From a virus, in the IMG/VR virus record IMGVR_UViG_3300042549_005756, positions 1 through 49,390 of that record: a stretch of 49,390 nucleotides of DNA; one strand, given 5' to 3'. A program made the translations under genes and the position numbers. Positions 24,260 to 32,038 of the stretch are shown piece after piece. Under the pieces are notes generated by a model that saw only the letters and a program-made list of their open reading frames with translations, was not told the origin of the DNA and ran no database searches. Within the stretch, counting starts at the first letter, position 1. Each line of letters starts with the position of its first letter.

Positions 24260-24267
24260 ATATTTAT
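24260..24267 (+). promoter_or_regulatory. ATATTTAT motif, candidate phage promoter
   Basis: 18 nt before the ATG at 24286. An overlapping GTATTTAT lies just upstream. Confidence 0.5.
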
Positions 24268-24285
24268 AAAAAAAAATTAATAATT

Positions 24286-24501
24286 ATGGAAGAATTTGAA
24301 GGTAATGTTGTTGAGGCGGATGTGTTAAACAGAATCACTGAAGTTGGTGATAAAGATGGGAAGTCTTGTAAATCTTGTGGTAATAAAGGTATCGGTAAAA
24401 ATAACGTATCAATTTTAGTTGTTGGGTTTTCGGTAGTATTTACGTCTTGTTATGGTATTGTTAAAATAGTTCAAGACATTTATCATTTGTTTGCTCGTTA
24501 A
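24286..24501 (+). CDS. Small Cys-motif membrane protein
   Basis: 71 aa. An acidic start, a CKSCGNKGIGKNN segment (28-40) and one hydrophobic helix (about 41-60). The end LFAR is encoded by the left half of a 26-bp palindrome; the convergent dnaJ ends with the same FAR and stop from the other half. Function unknown. Confidence 0.68.
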   Translation: MEEFEGNVVEADVLNRITEVGDKDGKSCKSCGNKGIGKNNVSILVVGFSVVFTSCYGIVKIVQDIYHLFAR

Positions 24502-24514
24502 TTAACGAGCAAAC
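24489..24514. repeat. 26-bp perfect palindrome over two stop codons
   Basis: GTTTGCTCGTTAA and its exact complement, with no spacer. Each half encodes Phe-Ala-Arg-stop for one of the two convergent genes. It may act as a bidirectional transcription end or 3'-end stabiliser, though no T run follows. Confidence 0.9.
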
Positions 24515-25413
24515 TTTACAAATAACTTAACAAATAAATCACCCCCATTGAACCCCTTGGATTTAACTCTTAGGGGTTTTGACGTATCAAACGTTGGTGG
24601 CATTTTTATTGACAATGCACCTTGTGGGTGTGGAACCTCAAATGATTCACTTTTTAACCCATTCAAATCAAAATATTTATTGTAAATTAAATCATTATTA
24701 AACTTCTCAAAATCGTTTTCAGGATTTAATCTAACTCGAACAACTAAATTACCATAAATACCTTTATAGTAATCACCCTTACCTTGTAATTTCAAAAACT
24801 GACCATCATCAATTCCGTGGGGTAATTTAATACTAACTGTTTCGATTTTCTCCTGAGTTGTCGAACCTTGACAAGTATGACAGACTCTAGTGTAGGAAAA
24901 TCCTTGACCATTACAGGCATTACAATGTGATTGTACCATTTGTACAAACATCCCCGTTCCTATTCTTTGAGTTACAAATCCATTACCGTGACAATGTTGA
25001 CAAGTGTGTCTATCACCACCTTGCCCACCACAATCATTACACATATGTTTCCTTTGGAATGTTATGTGTTTATCAGAACCATTAAACGACTCTAACGCAC
25101 CTACTAAAATATCAATTACTTTATCAGGAGCTCCTTGTCGTTGTTGTCTTTGCTGATTGAACATTTGTTCAAATGGATTGAATCCACCACCACCCATACC
25201 ACTGAATGGGTTATTTCGTTGACTATCATATTGAGCTCGTTTATTGTCGTCCCCCAATACGTCATACGCTTCAGATATTCTTTTAAATAAGTTTTCATCC
25301 CCACCTTTATCAGGGTGATGTTCTTTGGCTAATTTTCTATATTTTTTTTTAATCGTGTCTTGATTGTCCTTTTCATCAACACCTAGTATTTCGTAATAAT
25401 TCTCACGACTCAT
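24502..25413 (-). CDS. dnaJ: DnaJ (Hsp40) co-chaperone
   Basis: 303 aa against about 375 for bacterial DnaJ, yet with all domains: J domain (YYEILGV ... HPD at 33-35), Gly/Phe linker (about 68-92), four CxxCxGxG-type zinc motifs (Cys pairs 125/128, 138/141, 164/167, 178/181) and the C-terminal substrate-binding region. It stimulates DnaK ATPase and could direct host DnaK to phage protein folding or replication complexes. The shortening is mainly at the C-terminus. No phage DnaK or GrpE is seen here. Confidence 0.95.
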   Translation of the reverse strand: MSRENYYEILGVDEKDNQDTIKKKYRKLAKEHHPDKGGDENLFKRISEAYDVLGDDNKRAQYDSQRNNPFSGMGGGGFNPFEQMFNQQRQQRQGAPDKVIDILVGALESFNGSDKHITFQRKHMCNDCGGQGGDRHTCQHCHGNGFVTQRIGTGMFVQMVQSHCNACNGQGFSYTRVCHTCQGSTTQEKIETVSIKLPHGIDDGQFLKLQGKGDYYKGIYGNLVVRVRLNPENDFEKFNNDLIYNKYFDLNGLKSESFEVPHPQGALSIKMPPTFDTSKPLRVKSKGFNGGDLFVKLFVKFAR

Positions 25414-25446
25414 TTACTTATCCGTATTTAATTTTACTTATTATTT

Positions 25447-26094
25447 ATGGAGCATCATTACCTCATAGTATTATTCAAAAATAAAGTAAAAAAGAAAATA
25501 ATCAAGAAATTTATAACACTTAAAAACGCCGATGAGTTTTATAAAAAACTTGTCGAGGAGAGTGATGAGGTTATTTTTGATAAAAAATACGAGAATGGTT
25601 TTAAATCTGACTATGAGATTGCGTTATTAGGTAAAAAGGGGACGAATAAGGAAGTTATTTACATTAAAGATGATTTCGGTAGGCAAAGTAAAGTTGACTT
25701 ACAGGATGATGAGTTTTCAATTATAAAAGTCTTACCATATAAAATTGATGAACAATTTTTGGATTACACAACAAAAAAGAAAATTAACACTAAACAATTC
25801 ACTAAGCAATATTTATCGGGTGTTGGGTTGAAGATGGTTTCAAAACTTAATAACAAAATAATTGTTCAAAATGATGATGTGATTAATCTATTCACATTTA
25901 AAAATGATGAGGACTCTTTAAGGTTTATTGATAACCTATCTAAAGTTTTTATCGGGCAAAAAAAAATTGACTGTATGTTTGTAAAAGATTCATCGTCATC
26001 ACAACGAAAATACTTATACAATATACTAGTCAATTACGGGTTTCCTAAATCTTATCTTTTTCGTCAGTCAACGACGTTTCCTGTAAAAAAATAA
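25447..26094 (+). CDS. Unknown Lys-rich protein
   Basis: 215 aa (MEHHYLIVLFKNKVKKKIIK). An alpha/beta start, then FGRQSKVDLQDDEF and LISKLNNKIIVQND-like segments (KMVSKLNNKIIVQNDD). Basic overall. I do not recognise a family. It is divergent from dnaJ, and its end overlaps the convergent gene 26045-26296 by 50 nt. Confidence 0.65.
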   Translation: MEHHYLIVLFKNKVKKKIIKKFITLKNADEFYKKLVEESDEVIFDKKYENGFKSDYEIALLGKKGTNKEVIYIKDDFGRQSKVDLQDDEFSIIKVLPYKIDEQFLDYTTKKKINTKQFTKQYLSGVGLKMVSKLNNKIIVQNDDVINLFTFKNDEDSLRFIDNLSKVFIGQKKIDCMFVKDSSSSQRKYLYNILVNYGFPKSYLFRQSTTFPVKK

Positions 26095-26296
26095 ATTCTG
26101 TTCCTGAAATATCAATTTTAAATTGCTTATGTCCTCTGTCAACTTCTCTAAAGTTGTCCTGTACTCTCTTAAAATCTTTCTCATTTAATTGGAACACAAC
26201 CGCCATCTTCCCTTCAGGAAATAATGAATCAGTCGCCTCCACAATTAAAGCTAGTCTTTCAACTATCCCATCAATACTTTTATTATTCTCTTCCAT
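26045..26296 (-). CDS. Unknown 83-aa protein
   Basis: 83 aa (MEENNKSIDGIVERLALIVE). Helical start and a beta end (FKIDISGTEFIFLQ). It is the last gene of a run of tightly overlapping small genes (26045-27206). The 50-nt convergent overlap with the plus-strand gene is unusual but both frames look real. No function assigned. Confidence 0.6.
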   Translation of the reverse strand: MEENNKSIDGIVERLALIVEATDSLFPEGKMAVVFQLNEKDFKRVQDNFREVDRGHKQFKIDISGTEFIFLQETSLTDEKDKI

Positions 26297-26454
26297 AATG
26301 ACAACTTTTCAGGTTTTTTAGGTAATATTTCTTCTTTTTGAACTTGTTTAATTTGATTGATAAATTGTCTCTTCTCACGTTCTAATTCAAGGTGTATCTT
26401 ACTCCTCTCCTTCTCTAACAAGCTCGCCTGTAATTCCAACTGACTCTTCTTCAT
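26263..26454 (-). CDS. Small coiled-coil protein with hydrophobic C-terminus
   Basis: 63 aa. Residues 1-45 form a charged coiled coil (LLEKERSKIHLELEREKRQF). The end PEKLSLWKRIIKVLMG could associate with a membrane. It overlaps both neighbours (34 and 56 nt), so expression is probably coupled. Function unknown. Confidence 0.55.
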   Translation of the reverse strand: MKKSQLELQASLLEKERSKIHLELEREKRQFINQIKQVQKEEILPKKPEKLSLWKRIIKVLMG

Positions 26455-26839
26455 CTTCTAATTCAATTTTTTCGGTTCTAATTTCAAATGATAGATTTTT
26501 TAACTTACCTAAACTTTGTTTTTCAAAAATTGTTTTTAATTCCGAAACTTTCACTTGGAATAATCTATCTTTTTCTTCTCGGTCTAAATTGTACTTAATA
26601 ATATTTTGAATATTCTCCGTATTTTTTTCAACCGCATCTTCGCTAATTTCAGTAACAAATGATATTAACCTATGTCCTTCAATTTTTGATTCCTGTTCCA
26701 TAATCTTTTCTTCATCAACATACTTTTTAGGTAGTTTCCAAGAATTGGGAATACTAAGGTCGAAACTTAGATAATTCTTTAACTTCCTAACCGATTGTAA
26801 GTATGGAAATAATGTTGAAAATTCTTTGTATAAACTCAT
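26399..26839 (-). CDS. Unknown 146-aa protein
   Basis: 146 aa from ATG 26839 (MSLYKEFSTLFPYLQSVRKL); the earlier start in the frame is non-ATG. KNYLSFDLSIPNSWKLPKKY precedes a long helical, acidic C-terminal half. Conserved-looking small phage gene, no known activity. 2 nt from the upstream membrane gene. Confidence 0.65.
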   Translation of the reverse strand: MSLYKEFSTLFPYLQSVRKLKNYLSFDLSIPNSWKLPKKYVDEEKIMEQESKIEGHRLISFVTEISEDAVEKNTENIQNIIKYNLDREEKDRLFQVKVSELKTIFEKQSLGKLKNLSFEIRTEKIELEDEEESVGITGELVREGEE

Positions 26840-26841
26840 AA

Positions 26842-27030
26842 TTAATTTTTTATAATGTATGTTAAACAATATGTTATTGTTAATCCTAGGGAAAGTAGTT
26901 CCCTATTACTTAATACCAATTTCTGTGGTGTTGATTGTAATAGGGACACTATAAACCTAAACACTGTTCTTAACACAGTGATTACTGAAAAAATAAATAC
27001 AAATAGAAATATTGTATTAATATCGTTCAT
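26842..27030 (-). CDS. Small membrane protein
   Basis: 62 aa with two hydrophobic segments (about 5-29 and 45-60). Its ATG shares a base with the stop codon of the Hc1 gene (TAATG), so it is translated by re-initiation after Hc1. Function unknown. Confidence 0.65.
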   Translation of the reverse strand: MNDINTIFLFVFIFSVITVLRTVFRFIVSLLQSTPQKLVLSNRELLSLGLTITYCLTYIIKN

Positions 27031-27206
27031 TATTTCTCAGTTTTTCTTTCAGCTAAAATTTCTTTTCTTAACTCGTCCAATTGTTTTTTCAATTTTTGAG
27101 CGGTTTGTCTAGCTCTTGTTCCCGCGCTTTTATTACCACCAAAAAACTTAGTTGTATCCACTGATAATTCTTCAGCCAACGCTTTGATTTGTTCTAATGT
27201 TTCCAT
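27030..27206 (-). CDS. Hc1-type histone H1-like protein
   Basis: 58 aa (METLEQIKALAEELSVD ... FFGGNKSAGTRARQTAQKLK). It closely follows the Bacteroidetes Hc1-like histone pattern: a short helix, then NKxAGTRARxxxQxLKK and a final charged helix. These small basic proteins bind and compact DNA. A phage copy could package or shape phage DNA or repress host genes (inference). TATAAATA, identical to the T4 late promoter, lies at 27232-27239, 25 nt upstream. The downstream membrane gene is coupled by TAATG. Confidence 0.82.
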   Translation of the reverse strand: METLEQIKALAEELSVDTTKFFGGNKSAGTRARQTAQKLKKQLDELRKEILAERKTEK

Positions 27207-27287
27207 TTTAAATGTTGTTTTGTTTTATTTTTATTTATACTAAAAGTTAATTTTATTACTCCTAATGTAAATAGTGGGGGGAAATTT

Positions 27288-27755
27288 TTATTTATCAATA
27301 TTTTTATCCAAGACTTTATACAAAGAGGATATCATATCCAAATCGGATTTAGTAAATGGTTTTTTAGTATCGAATAAATCGGTGAAAAAATCATTAATAG
27401 CGTTTCGAATTTCCTCATTTTTTTGATTATAAAATGTATCATCGAAAAATGATTTAAAATAGTCTAAATGTTCACCTTCGGGATAAAAGTTAATACTTTC
27501 TTTTTTGAAGTTCTCTAATGTTCGGTTCCAACACCAAATAAAGTGATTCCCATTATCTTCATCTGATAATGTGATTTTGGTCTCTATGGTATTATCGGTC
27601 TCACCAAGATATGTTTTTACTATTAACATATTTAATGAACGTGTAAAGTCGTAATATAATACCAATTTTTCGGGTATAATATTATTACTTCGAAACCAAA
27701 CGTCAACGTCTTCAGGTGTCAATGGCTTTGTTATATAGTTAAAAAAATTCTCCAT
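27288..27755 (-). CDS. Unknown acidic protein
   Basis: 155 aa (MENFFNYITKPLTPEDVDVW). WCWNRTLENFKKESINFYP and LDYFKSFFDDTFY are distinctive, but I cannot name a family. Its ATG lies in the 3' arm of a terminator hairpin, and the terminator T run encodes Phe4-Phe5. Expression is therefore probably tied to readthrough of that hairpin. Confidence 0.65.
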   Translation of the reverse strand: MENFFNYITKPLTPEDVDVWFRSNNIIPEKLVLYYDFTRSLNMLIVKTYLGETDNTIETKITLSDEDNGNHFIWCWNRTLENFKKESINFYPEGEHLDYFKSFFDDTFYNQKNEEIRNAINDFFTDLFDTKKPFTKSDLDMISSLYKVLDKNIDK

Positions 27756-27775
27756 AGATAAATGTCTATGGAGAA
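27741..27775 (-). terminator. Terminator/attenuator hairpin over a start codon
   Basis: 11-bp perfect stem TTCTCCATAGA/TCTATGGAGAA with a 6-nt loop and seven Ts on the minus strand, between 27804-29342 and 27288-27755. The 3' arm includes the ATG of the second gene. Confidence 0.82.
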
Positions 27776-27803
27776 ATTATAATTCTTATTATGTTAAAGT
27801 AAA

Positions 27804-29342
27804 TTATTGAGTTTTTCTACTATAACCCATCAAATGTTGGATTTTAGTGAATTCTTCATTTAATACTTTAGTTGTCTTTTCAGTAGACTCAAGTTTAATG
27901 TTAAGACCATTTCCTGATTCATTATCCGGTCTGTCTGTTATAGGTTGTGTTGCTTTGTTATATGACTTATTACGAAGTTTAGCGAACTTGTTATCTTTAC
28001 GTTTTTTATTAAGTTTTTTACCTAAGTCAGTTTCTTCAGCATTTGCCCATTTTGGGTTATTTCCTGTTTTAGATGAACCTTCGATATTACCTTCCATCCA
28101 ATCTTCATTTGGTTGAATTTCATCATAATCTAAGTTCTCCATACCAGGTCTCATATAATCATCCAAAAACTCATCACCGTCTTTAGACATTGTATAACCT
28201 TTTTTAGTCATTTTAGATAATTGTCCGTTATTTTTAGGAAAATGGTTAGGGTTTTCAGTGTATTCACCTTTAGAACCATCTTTTAAATAATCTTTCATTT
28301 TTTTAGTTACAGATTTGATGTAATCATCATTTTCTTTACCCGAACCTTTATGAGCTTTCTCATATTCAGATAACCCTCTAACTTTACCTCCTGTTGTTTT
28401 TAAATCTTCTTTAACGATTGATTCAATTAAATCAATTAATTCAGACTCAGATAACTTCAAAGATTCTTTTTTACCCCCTTTATTTTTAGCTTCTTTCGCA
28501 GCTTTTTTCATAGGTTCTTTTTTATCGCCATTCTTATTTAAATCTAAGAAATCAGGTTTACTTTCTTTTGTTTCAGTTTTTTTACCCCTTAACAATTTGA
28601 AGTCCTCAGCATCAATCTTATTATTTTTATTCTTGTCTAATTTCTTTTGACCACCTTTTAATGACTCATTCAATGATTTACAATTATATCTTTTAATTAA
28701 GTCCAAATCAAGTTCATCAGCTTCACCACCTTTACTTTCAATAGTATCTTTAACGGCTTTACAACCACCAACATTTTCTTCAGAGTCAAAACCTTCTTCT
28801 TCATCCATCATACCATATGAACCACCACACTCGTTACATTCATTCTCATAAAGACCACTACCACATTCACATAATCCTGAACCACTTTCATCTAATTCAT
28901 TTTCAAAATCATCATCTTCGTATTCGAAATCAGAATCATTATCAGAATATTCATCAACCCCATCTTCAAAATCAGAATCATCATTACCATAATGTTTCAA
29001 TAAATCTTCAATATCGTCAGCCGACATCTTTGAAAAGTTTTTACGTCCGAATCTTGGGTGTCCGTCGTCCATACCACCAAGTTCATTAATTTCCTCATCA
29101 AATTCAGAATCGACATCAGAATCATCATCATTATAATTTTTTAATAAGTCAGCTATCTCATCAGAAGACATTTCTGAAAAGTTTTTACTTCCGAATTTTG
29201 GATGACCATCGTCCATACCACCAAGTTCATTAACTTCATTATGTTTTAATCTTGATACTAAGTTATCCGCTCTTTCCTCCAACGTTTCAGATAAAATTTT
29301 ACTAACTAAACTATCTATGTTTTTTTGATTATTTTTTCTCAT
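27804..29342 (-). CDS. Acidic modular protein with internal tag-like motif
   Basis: 512 aa, very acidic in its first third. Two repeats of about 39 aa (38-76 and 86-124) start NELGGMDDGHP. A Cys-rich stretch (158-172: CECG ... CNECGG) may bind zinc. DKNKNNKIDAED (236-247) is an EF-hand-like calcium loop and DLNKNGD (267-273) a weaker one. LKLSESELIDLIESIVKED (295-313) is an internal copy of the tag found at the N-termini of other proteins here. It could be a head-core, scaffold or internal virion protein; no homologue is identified. ATATTTAT lies 15 nt upstream. Confidence 0.68.
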   Translation of the reverse strand: MRKNNQKNIDSLVSKILSETLEERADNLVSRLKHNEVNELGGMDDGHPKFGSKNFSEMSSDEIADLLKNYNDDDSDVDSEFDEEINELGGMDDGHPRFGRKNFSKMSADDIEDLLKHYGNDDSDFEDGVDEYSDNDSDFEYEDDDFENELDESGSGLCECGSGLYENECNECGGSYGMMDEEEGFDSEENVGGCKAVKDTIESKGGEADELDLDLIKRYNCKSLNESLKGGQKKLDKNKNNKIDAEDFKLLRGKKTETKESKPDFLDLNKNGDKKEPMKKAAKEAKNKGGKKESLKLSESELIDLIESIVKEDLKTTGGKVRGLSEYEKAHKGSGKENDDYIKSVTKKMKDYLKDGSKGEYTENPNHFPKNNGQLSKMTKKGYTMSKDGDEFLDDYMRPGMENLDYDEIQPNEDWMEGNIEGSSKTGNNPKWANAEETDLGKKLNKKRKDNKFAKLRNKSYNKATQPITDRPDNESGNGLNIKLESTEKTTKVLNEEFTKIQHLMGYSRKTQ

Positions 29343-29357
29343 TGTTTTGTTTTTATA

Positions 29358-29365
29358 ATAAATAT
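29358..29365 (-). promoter_or_regulatory. ATATTTAT motif, candidate phage promoter
   Basis: 15 nt before the ATG at 29342. Confidence 0.5.
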
Positions 29366-29383
29366 TATGGAATATTCGTTTAT

Positions 29384-29929
29384 TTATTTAGATTTTCTAT
29401 TTTCATATTCATAAGCAATAATGTTTTTAATTACCGACTCACTTATATTCATTTTTTTACTAACATTTTTAATCGCGTCCTGCATTTTTTTATCCTCAAA
29501 TATTTTTAAGGCTTTCATATCACCTTGGTTACAATATGGGAATTTTTTACATTTAGCTTTAACCTCAACAAATTTACCACCAGGTATTTGTGTTTTCTTA
29601 TAAGACCTACCTGAACCACGAGTATGATTACCTTTCATTTTAACATCTTCAAACCCAGGTGCGTCATACATTCCAACAGATGAGGAACTTGTTGTTTCGT
29701 TAGCTTCAACTTTACTAAACAATGGTGCCGAATATCCTCCCGCACTTCCCGAACCTGTGGTTTCTTTAGTTTCTGTTTTATCACAAGTCTCACAATCTTC
29801 TTCTTCAGTCATATCTGTTGATGATAACTTTCTATTAATCTCACCTGATACCATAGCACCTTCAATACCACCTAATTGACCGGCTGAGATTTCATTAAAT
29901 TTACTTTTTATTTGGTCAGCTATATTCAT
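29384..29929 (-). CDS. Probable virion-associated protein
   Basis: 181 aa. ETTGSGSAGGYSAPLF and the related ETTSSSSVGMYDAPGF form a tandem motif seen in structural proteins of aquatic phages. A Cys pair (CETCD) and CKKFPYCNQG are also present. The C-terminal helix is basic. It is 1 nt from the next gene in a five-gene operon. The virion role is inference. Confidence 0.62.
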   Translation of the reverse strand: MNIADQIKSKFNEISAGQLGGIEGAMVSGEINRKLSSTDMTEEEDCETCDKTETKETTGSGSAGGYSAPLFSKVEANETTSSSSVGMYDAPGFEDVKMKGNHTRGSGRSYKKTQIPGGKFVEVKAKCKKFPYCNQGDMKALKIFEDKKMQDAIKNVSKKMNISESVIKNIIAYEYENRKSK

Positions 29930-29930
29930 A

Positions 29931-30176
29931 TTATGCGTTTCTTAATCTTGGTTCCCAAGAACTTCTTTGAGTCCACATATAATTGTAAAACTCTCTAAAA
30001 ACTCTCAACACAACCTCTTTAACATTTCCGTGGATTTTTCCACGATTTATTTCATTAGCAATTAGAGTCAATAATTTGTCCTCAAATTGTTTCATTGTGG
30101 TACTCCCCACAAAATCCTTGATTTCTTTTCGAATTATTACTTCGATTTCTTTCTTATCACTCGCCGTTAATGCCAT
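29931..30176 (-). CDS. Small conserved phage protein
   Basis: 81 aa (MALTASDKKEIEVIIRKEIK), all-helical, ending FYNYMWTQRSSWEPRLRNA. This type of short helical protein with a Trp-rich end recurs beside structural genes in related phages, and its function is not known. 1 nt from both neighbours. Confidence 0.68.
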   Translation of the reverse strand: MALTASDKKEIEVIIRKEIKDFVGSTTMKQFEDKLLTLIANEINRGKIHGNVKEVVLRVFREFYNYMWTQRSSWEPRLRNA

Positions 30177-30177
30177 A

Positions 30178-30789
30178 CTACCATAGTTTAATATAAATAC
30201 CCCCTTGATATTGAATTGTCTTATTAGGACCTAAACCAACACCAACTGAGAATACTTTATCTTTCTTAGTTTTCATCAATACTGATGGTCCTATTGAAGT
30301 AAATCCCGTTTGATTATTCAATCCTAATTGTCCTCCCAAATAAAATTGATTCTTAGGTAGTTCTTTAACAATTAAAACATCATTAATCTTCATTTTATTA
30401 ATATGTGAATCCCATACTCGACCCAATATATTATTTCGGAATATCGTATCTGTTAAAGCTATATAACCTAAACTATCTTTTAATTTTAAAGTGTCTTTAT
30501 ACACCACTTTACTATAATAATCACGGATTACCTCAACGGTGTCGATACGACCCGGTAATTCAACATAAATCGGAATCTCCTTATATATGGTCTCACCTTT
30601 CTTATAAACGGTTTGGATTGTTGGTACATAAACAGTATCCACAGTGTGTTTAATTACTTCGTAAGGTTTACCACCAACATAAGTGATTTTGCCAGTATTT
30701 ACCTCACAAGACCTTAAACACAAAATGGTAATAATAAGACCTATTATTACCACCACTTTTAAATCAATATATTTTAAGATTGTTTTCAT
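30178..30789 (-). CDS. Membrane-anchored protein, spanin-like candidate
   Basis: 203 aa. One membrane helix (about 11-26) is followed by the periplasmic-type pattern TVDTVYVPTIQTVYKKGETIYKEI, seen in Bacteroidetes phage proteins near lysis genes (resembling DUF6808), and a beta-rich C-terminal part (FYLGGQLGLNNQTGFTSIG). Proximity to an amidase makes a lysis role possible. No spanin motif proves it. Confidence 0.55.
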   Translation of the reverse strand: MKTILKYIDLKVVVIIGLIITILCLRSCEVNTGKITYVGGKPYEVIKHTVDTVYVPTIQTVYKKGETIYKEIPIYVELPGRIDTVEVIRDYYSKVVYKDTLKLKDSLGYIALTDTIFRNNILGRVWDSHINKMKINDVLIVKELPKNQFYLGGQLGLNNQTGFTSIGPSVLMKTKKDKVFSVGVGLGPNKTIQYQGGIYIKLW

Positions 30790-31418
30790 TCTTCAGTTTT
30801 AATTGTTTTCTTTCTTGAGCCCATTACTTTAGACCATTTAGATTTAAATTTTTCATAATAAACTTTCAATTTATTTAAGAACACCAAAAATTCATCATCA
30901 CATTTCATCATATCACCTTCGATATAAACTCCGTTCTCTTCACCGATTGAATAATAGAATTCAACCCCGTAATCAATAATTTTTCCTGACCATTCAACAT
31001 TTTTCGAATAGACATTTAATTTATTGAAGTCAACTAAGTCAGATACCTCAGCAATAAATTCATCCATAGTTTCTTGGAACGCAATTTTTTCATCAGTAGT
31101 TAATTCTAACTCTGTTTGGTCTTTTCCGTGTAAAACCAGCACACCCCCCGAAATTCTGTAAGCTTGTTTTTTATCGTCTTTACTTTCCTCTTTTTCTCCA
31201 TCTTCTTCATCTGAAGTTTCAGCAGTTTCGTACTCATCATCTTCAATATCATCCTCAATTGATTTACCAAGATTAAATTTTGAAGTAATATTTTCTTGTT
31301 CGGATATTAATCCATATTGGGTTCTGATATTATTAATATCTTCATTTAGTTTTGTAGTTGTTAATAATGACCTTGAAGCCTTTAACAATCTTTTAATTTC
31401 ATCGTGTGAATTACCCAT
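30786..31418 (-). CDS. Unknown protein with acidic linker
   Basis: 210 aa. Helical N-terminus IKRLLKASRSLLTTTKLNED then IRTQYGLISEQE; an acidic linker (about 52-83); an alpha/beta C-terminal domain with a Lys-rich tail. It overlaps both neighbours (4 and 8 nt). The N-terminal helix resembles leader segments of other virion-linked proteins in this window, but the tag is not exact. Function unknown. Confidence 0.62.
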   Translation of the reverse strand: MGNSHDEIKRLLKASRSLLTTTKLNEDINNIRTQYGLISEQENITSKFNLGKSIEDDIEDDEYETAETSDEEDGEKEESKDDKKQAYRISGGVLVLHGKDQTELELTTDEKIAFQETMDEFIAEVSDLVDFNKLNVYSKNVEWSGKIIDYGVEFYYSIGEENGVYIEGDMMKCDDEFLVFLNKLKVYYEKFKSKWSKVMGSRKKTIKTEE

Positions 31419-32007
31419 TTTCTATTTTTTTTGTAAAACTATCAAAACTGAAAGCCGGACTAACATCAGTAAAATCAACATCGTAATTACTTCTGGTTAT
31501 CACACCCCCCTGTTTTTGAAAATCCTTTATTTTAGTATTATGACCGATAATTTGAGAATCGACTGAGGTTTCATCGAATAATTGTTTACATAATTGAACC
31601 AACTTTTCTATTTGTGTCTCAGTGTATGGTTGCCAAAAATAATAGTCACGCCATTTTCTCTCAAATACCACTCCTTTATAAATATCACCAATCCAGTTAA
31701 CGTAATAATCTTTTAAGGGTTCTTTTTGAATCCAACCTAAATTTTCTAAACAAATTATGATTGACCCCTGATTTATTTTAGTTTCAGGGAAATAATTACT
31801 ATACTCAGAATTGGTTAGTAATTGTAAAATAACCCCCTCTCGTGTTACCACATAATGGGGGATTTTATCGTATTCACCGTTGTAACGGTATTTTAATGAT
31901 TGTAGATAATCATTTATATTTCTTGAGGTATGGGTAAGAATAATTTGATGTTTTTTCTTTTGTTTTCCCGTACCTTTAAATTTTCCATATTTTTGAACAT
32001 CAACCAT
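31411..32007 (-). CDS. N-acetylmuramoyl-L-alanine amidase (Amidase_2)
   Basis: 198 aa from ATG 32007; a GTG two codons upstream is an alternative. It cuts the bond between muramic acid and L-Ala in peptidoglycan. IILTHTSRN (first zinc His), YDKIPHYVVTREGVILQL, the LENLGW segment and IIGHN (second His) follow the Amidase_2 order. There is no signal peptide, so it needs a holin or acts as a virion enzyme. Its neighbours are membrane proteins, consistent with a lysis cluster. Confidence 0.85.
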   Translation of the reverse strand: MVDVQKYGKFKGTGKQKKKHQIILTHTSRNINDYLQSLKYRYNGEYDKIPHYVVTREGVILQLLTNSEYSNYFPETKINQGSIIICLENLGWIQKEPLKDYYVNWIGDIYKGVVFERKWRDYYFWQPYTETQIEKLVQLCKQLFDETSVDSQIIGHNTKIKDFQKQGGVITRSNYDVDFTDVSPAFSFDSFTKKIENG

Positions 32008-32038
32008 TGACACATATATTAAACTTTTATCCTATGTG

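Noticed and set aside
28817-29089. His-rich plus-strand frame opposite the acidic protein gene
   Set aside because: The antisense of Asp/Glu/Asn codons gives His and Leu runs; no promoter or start context.
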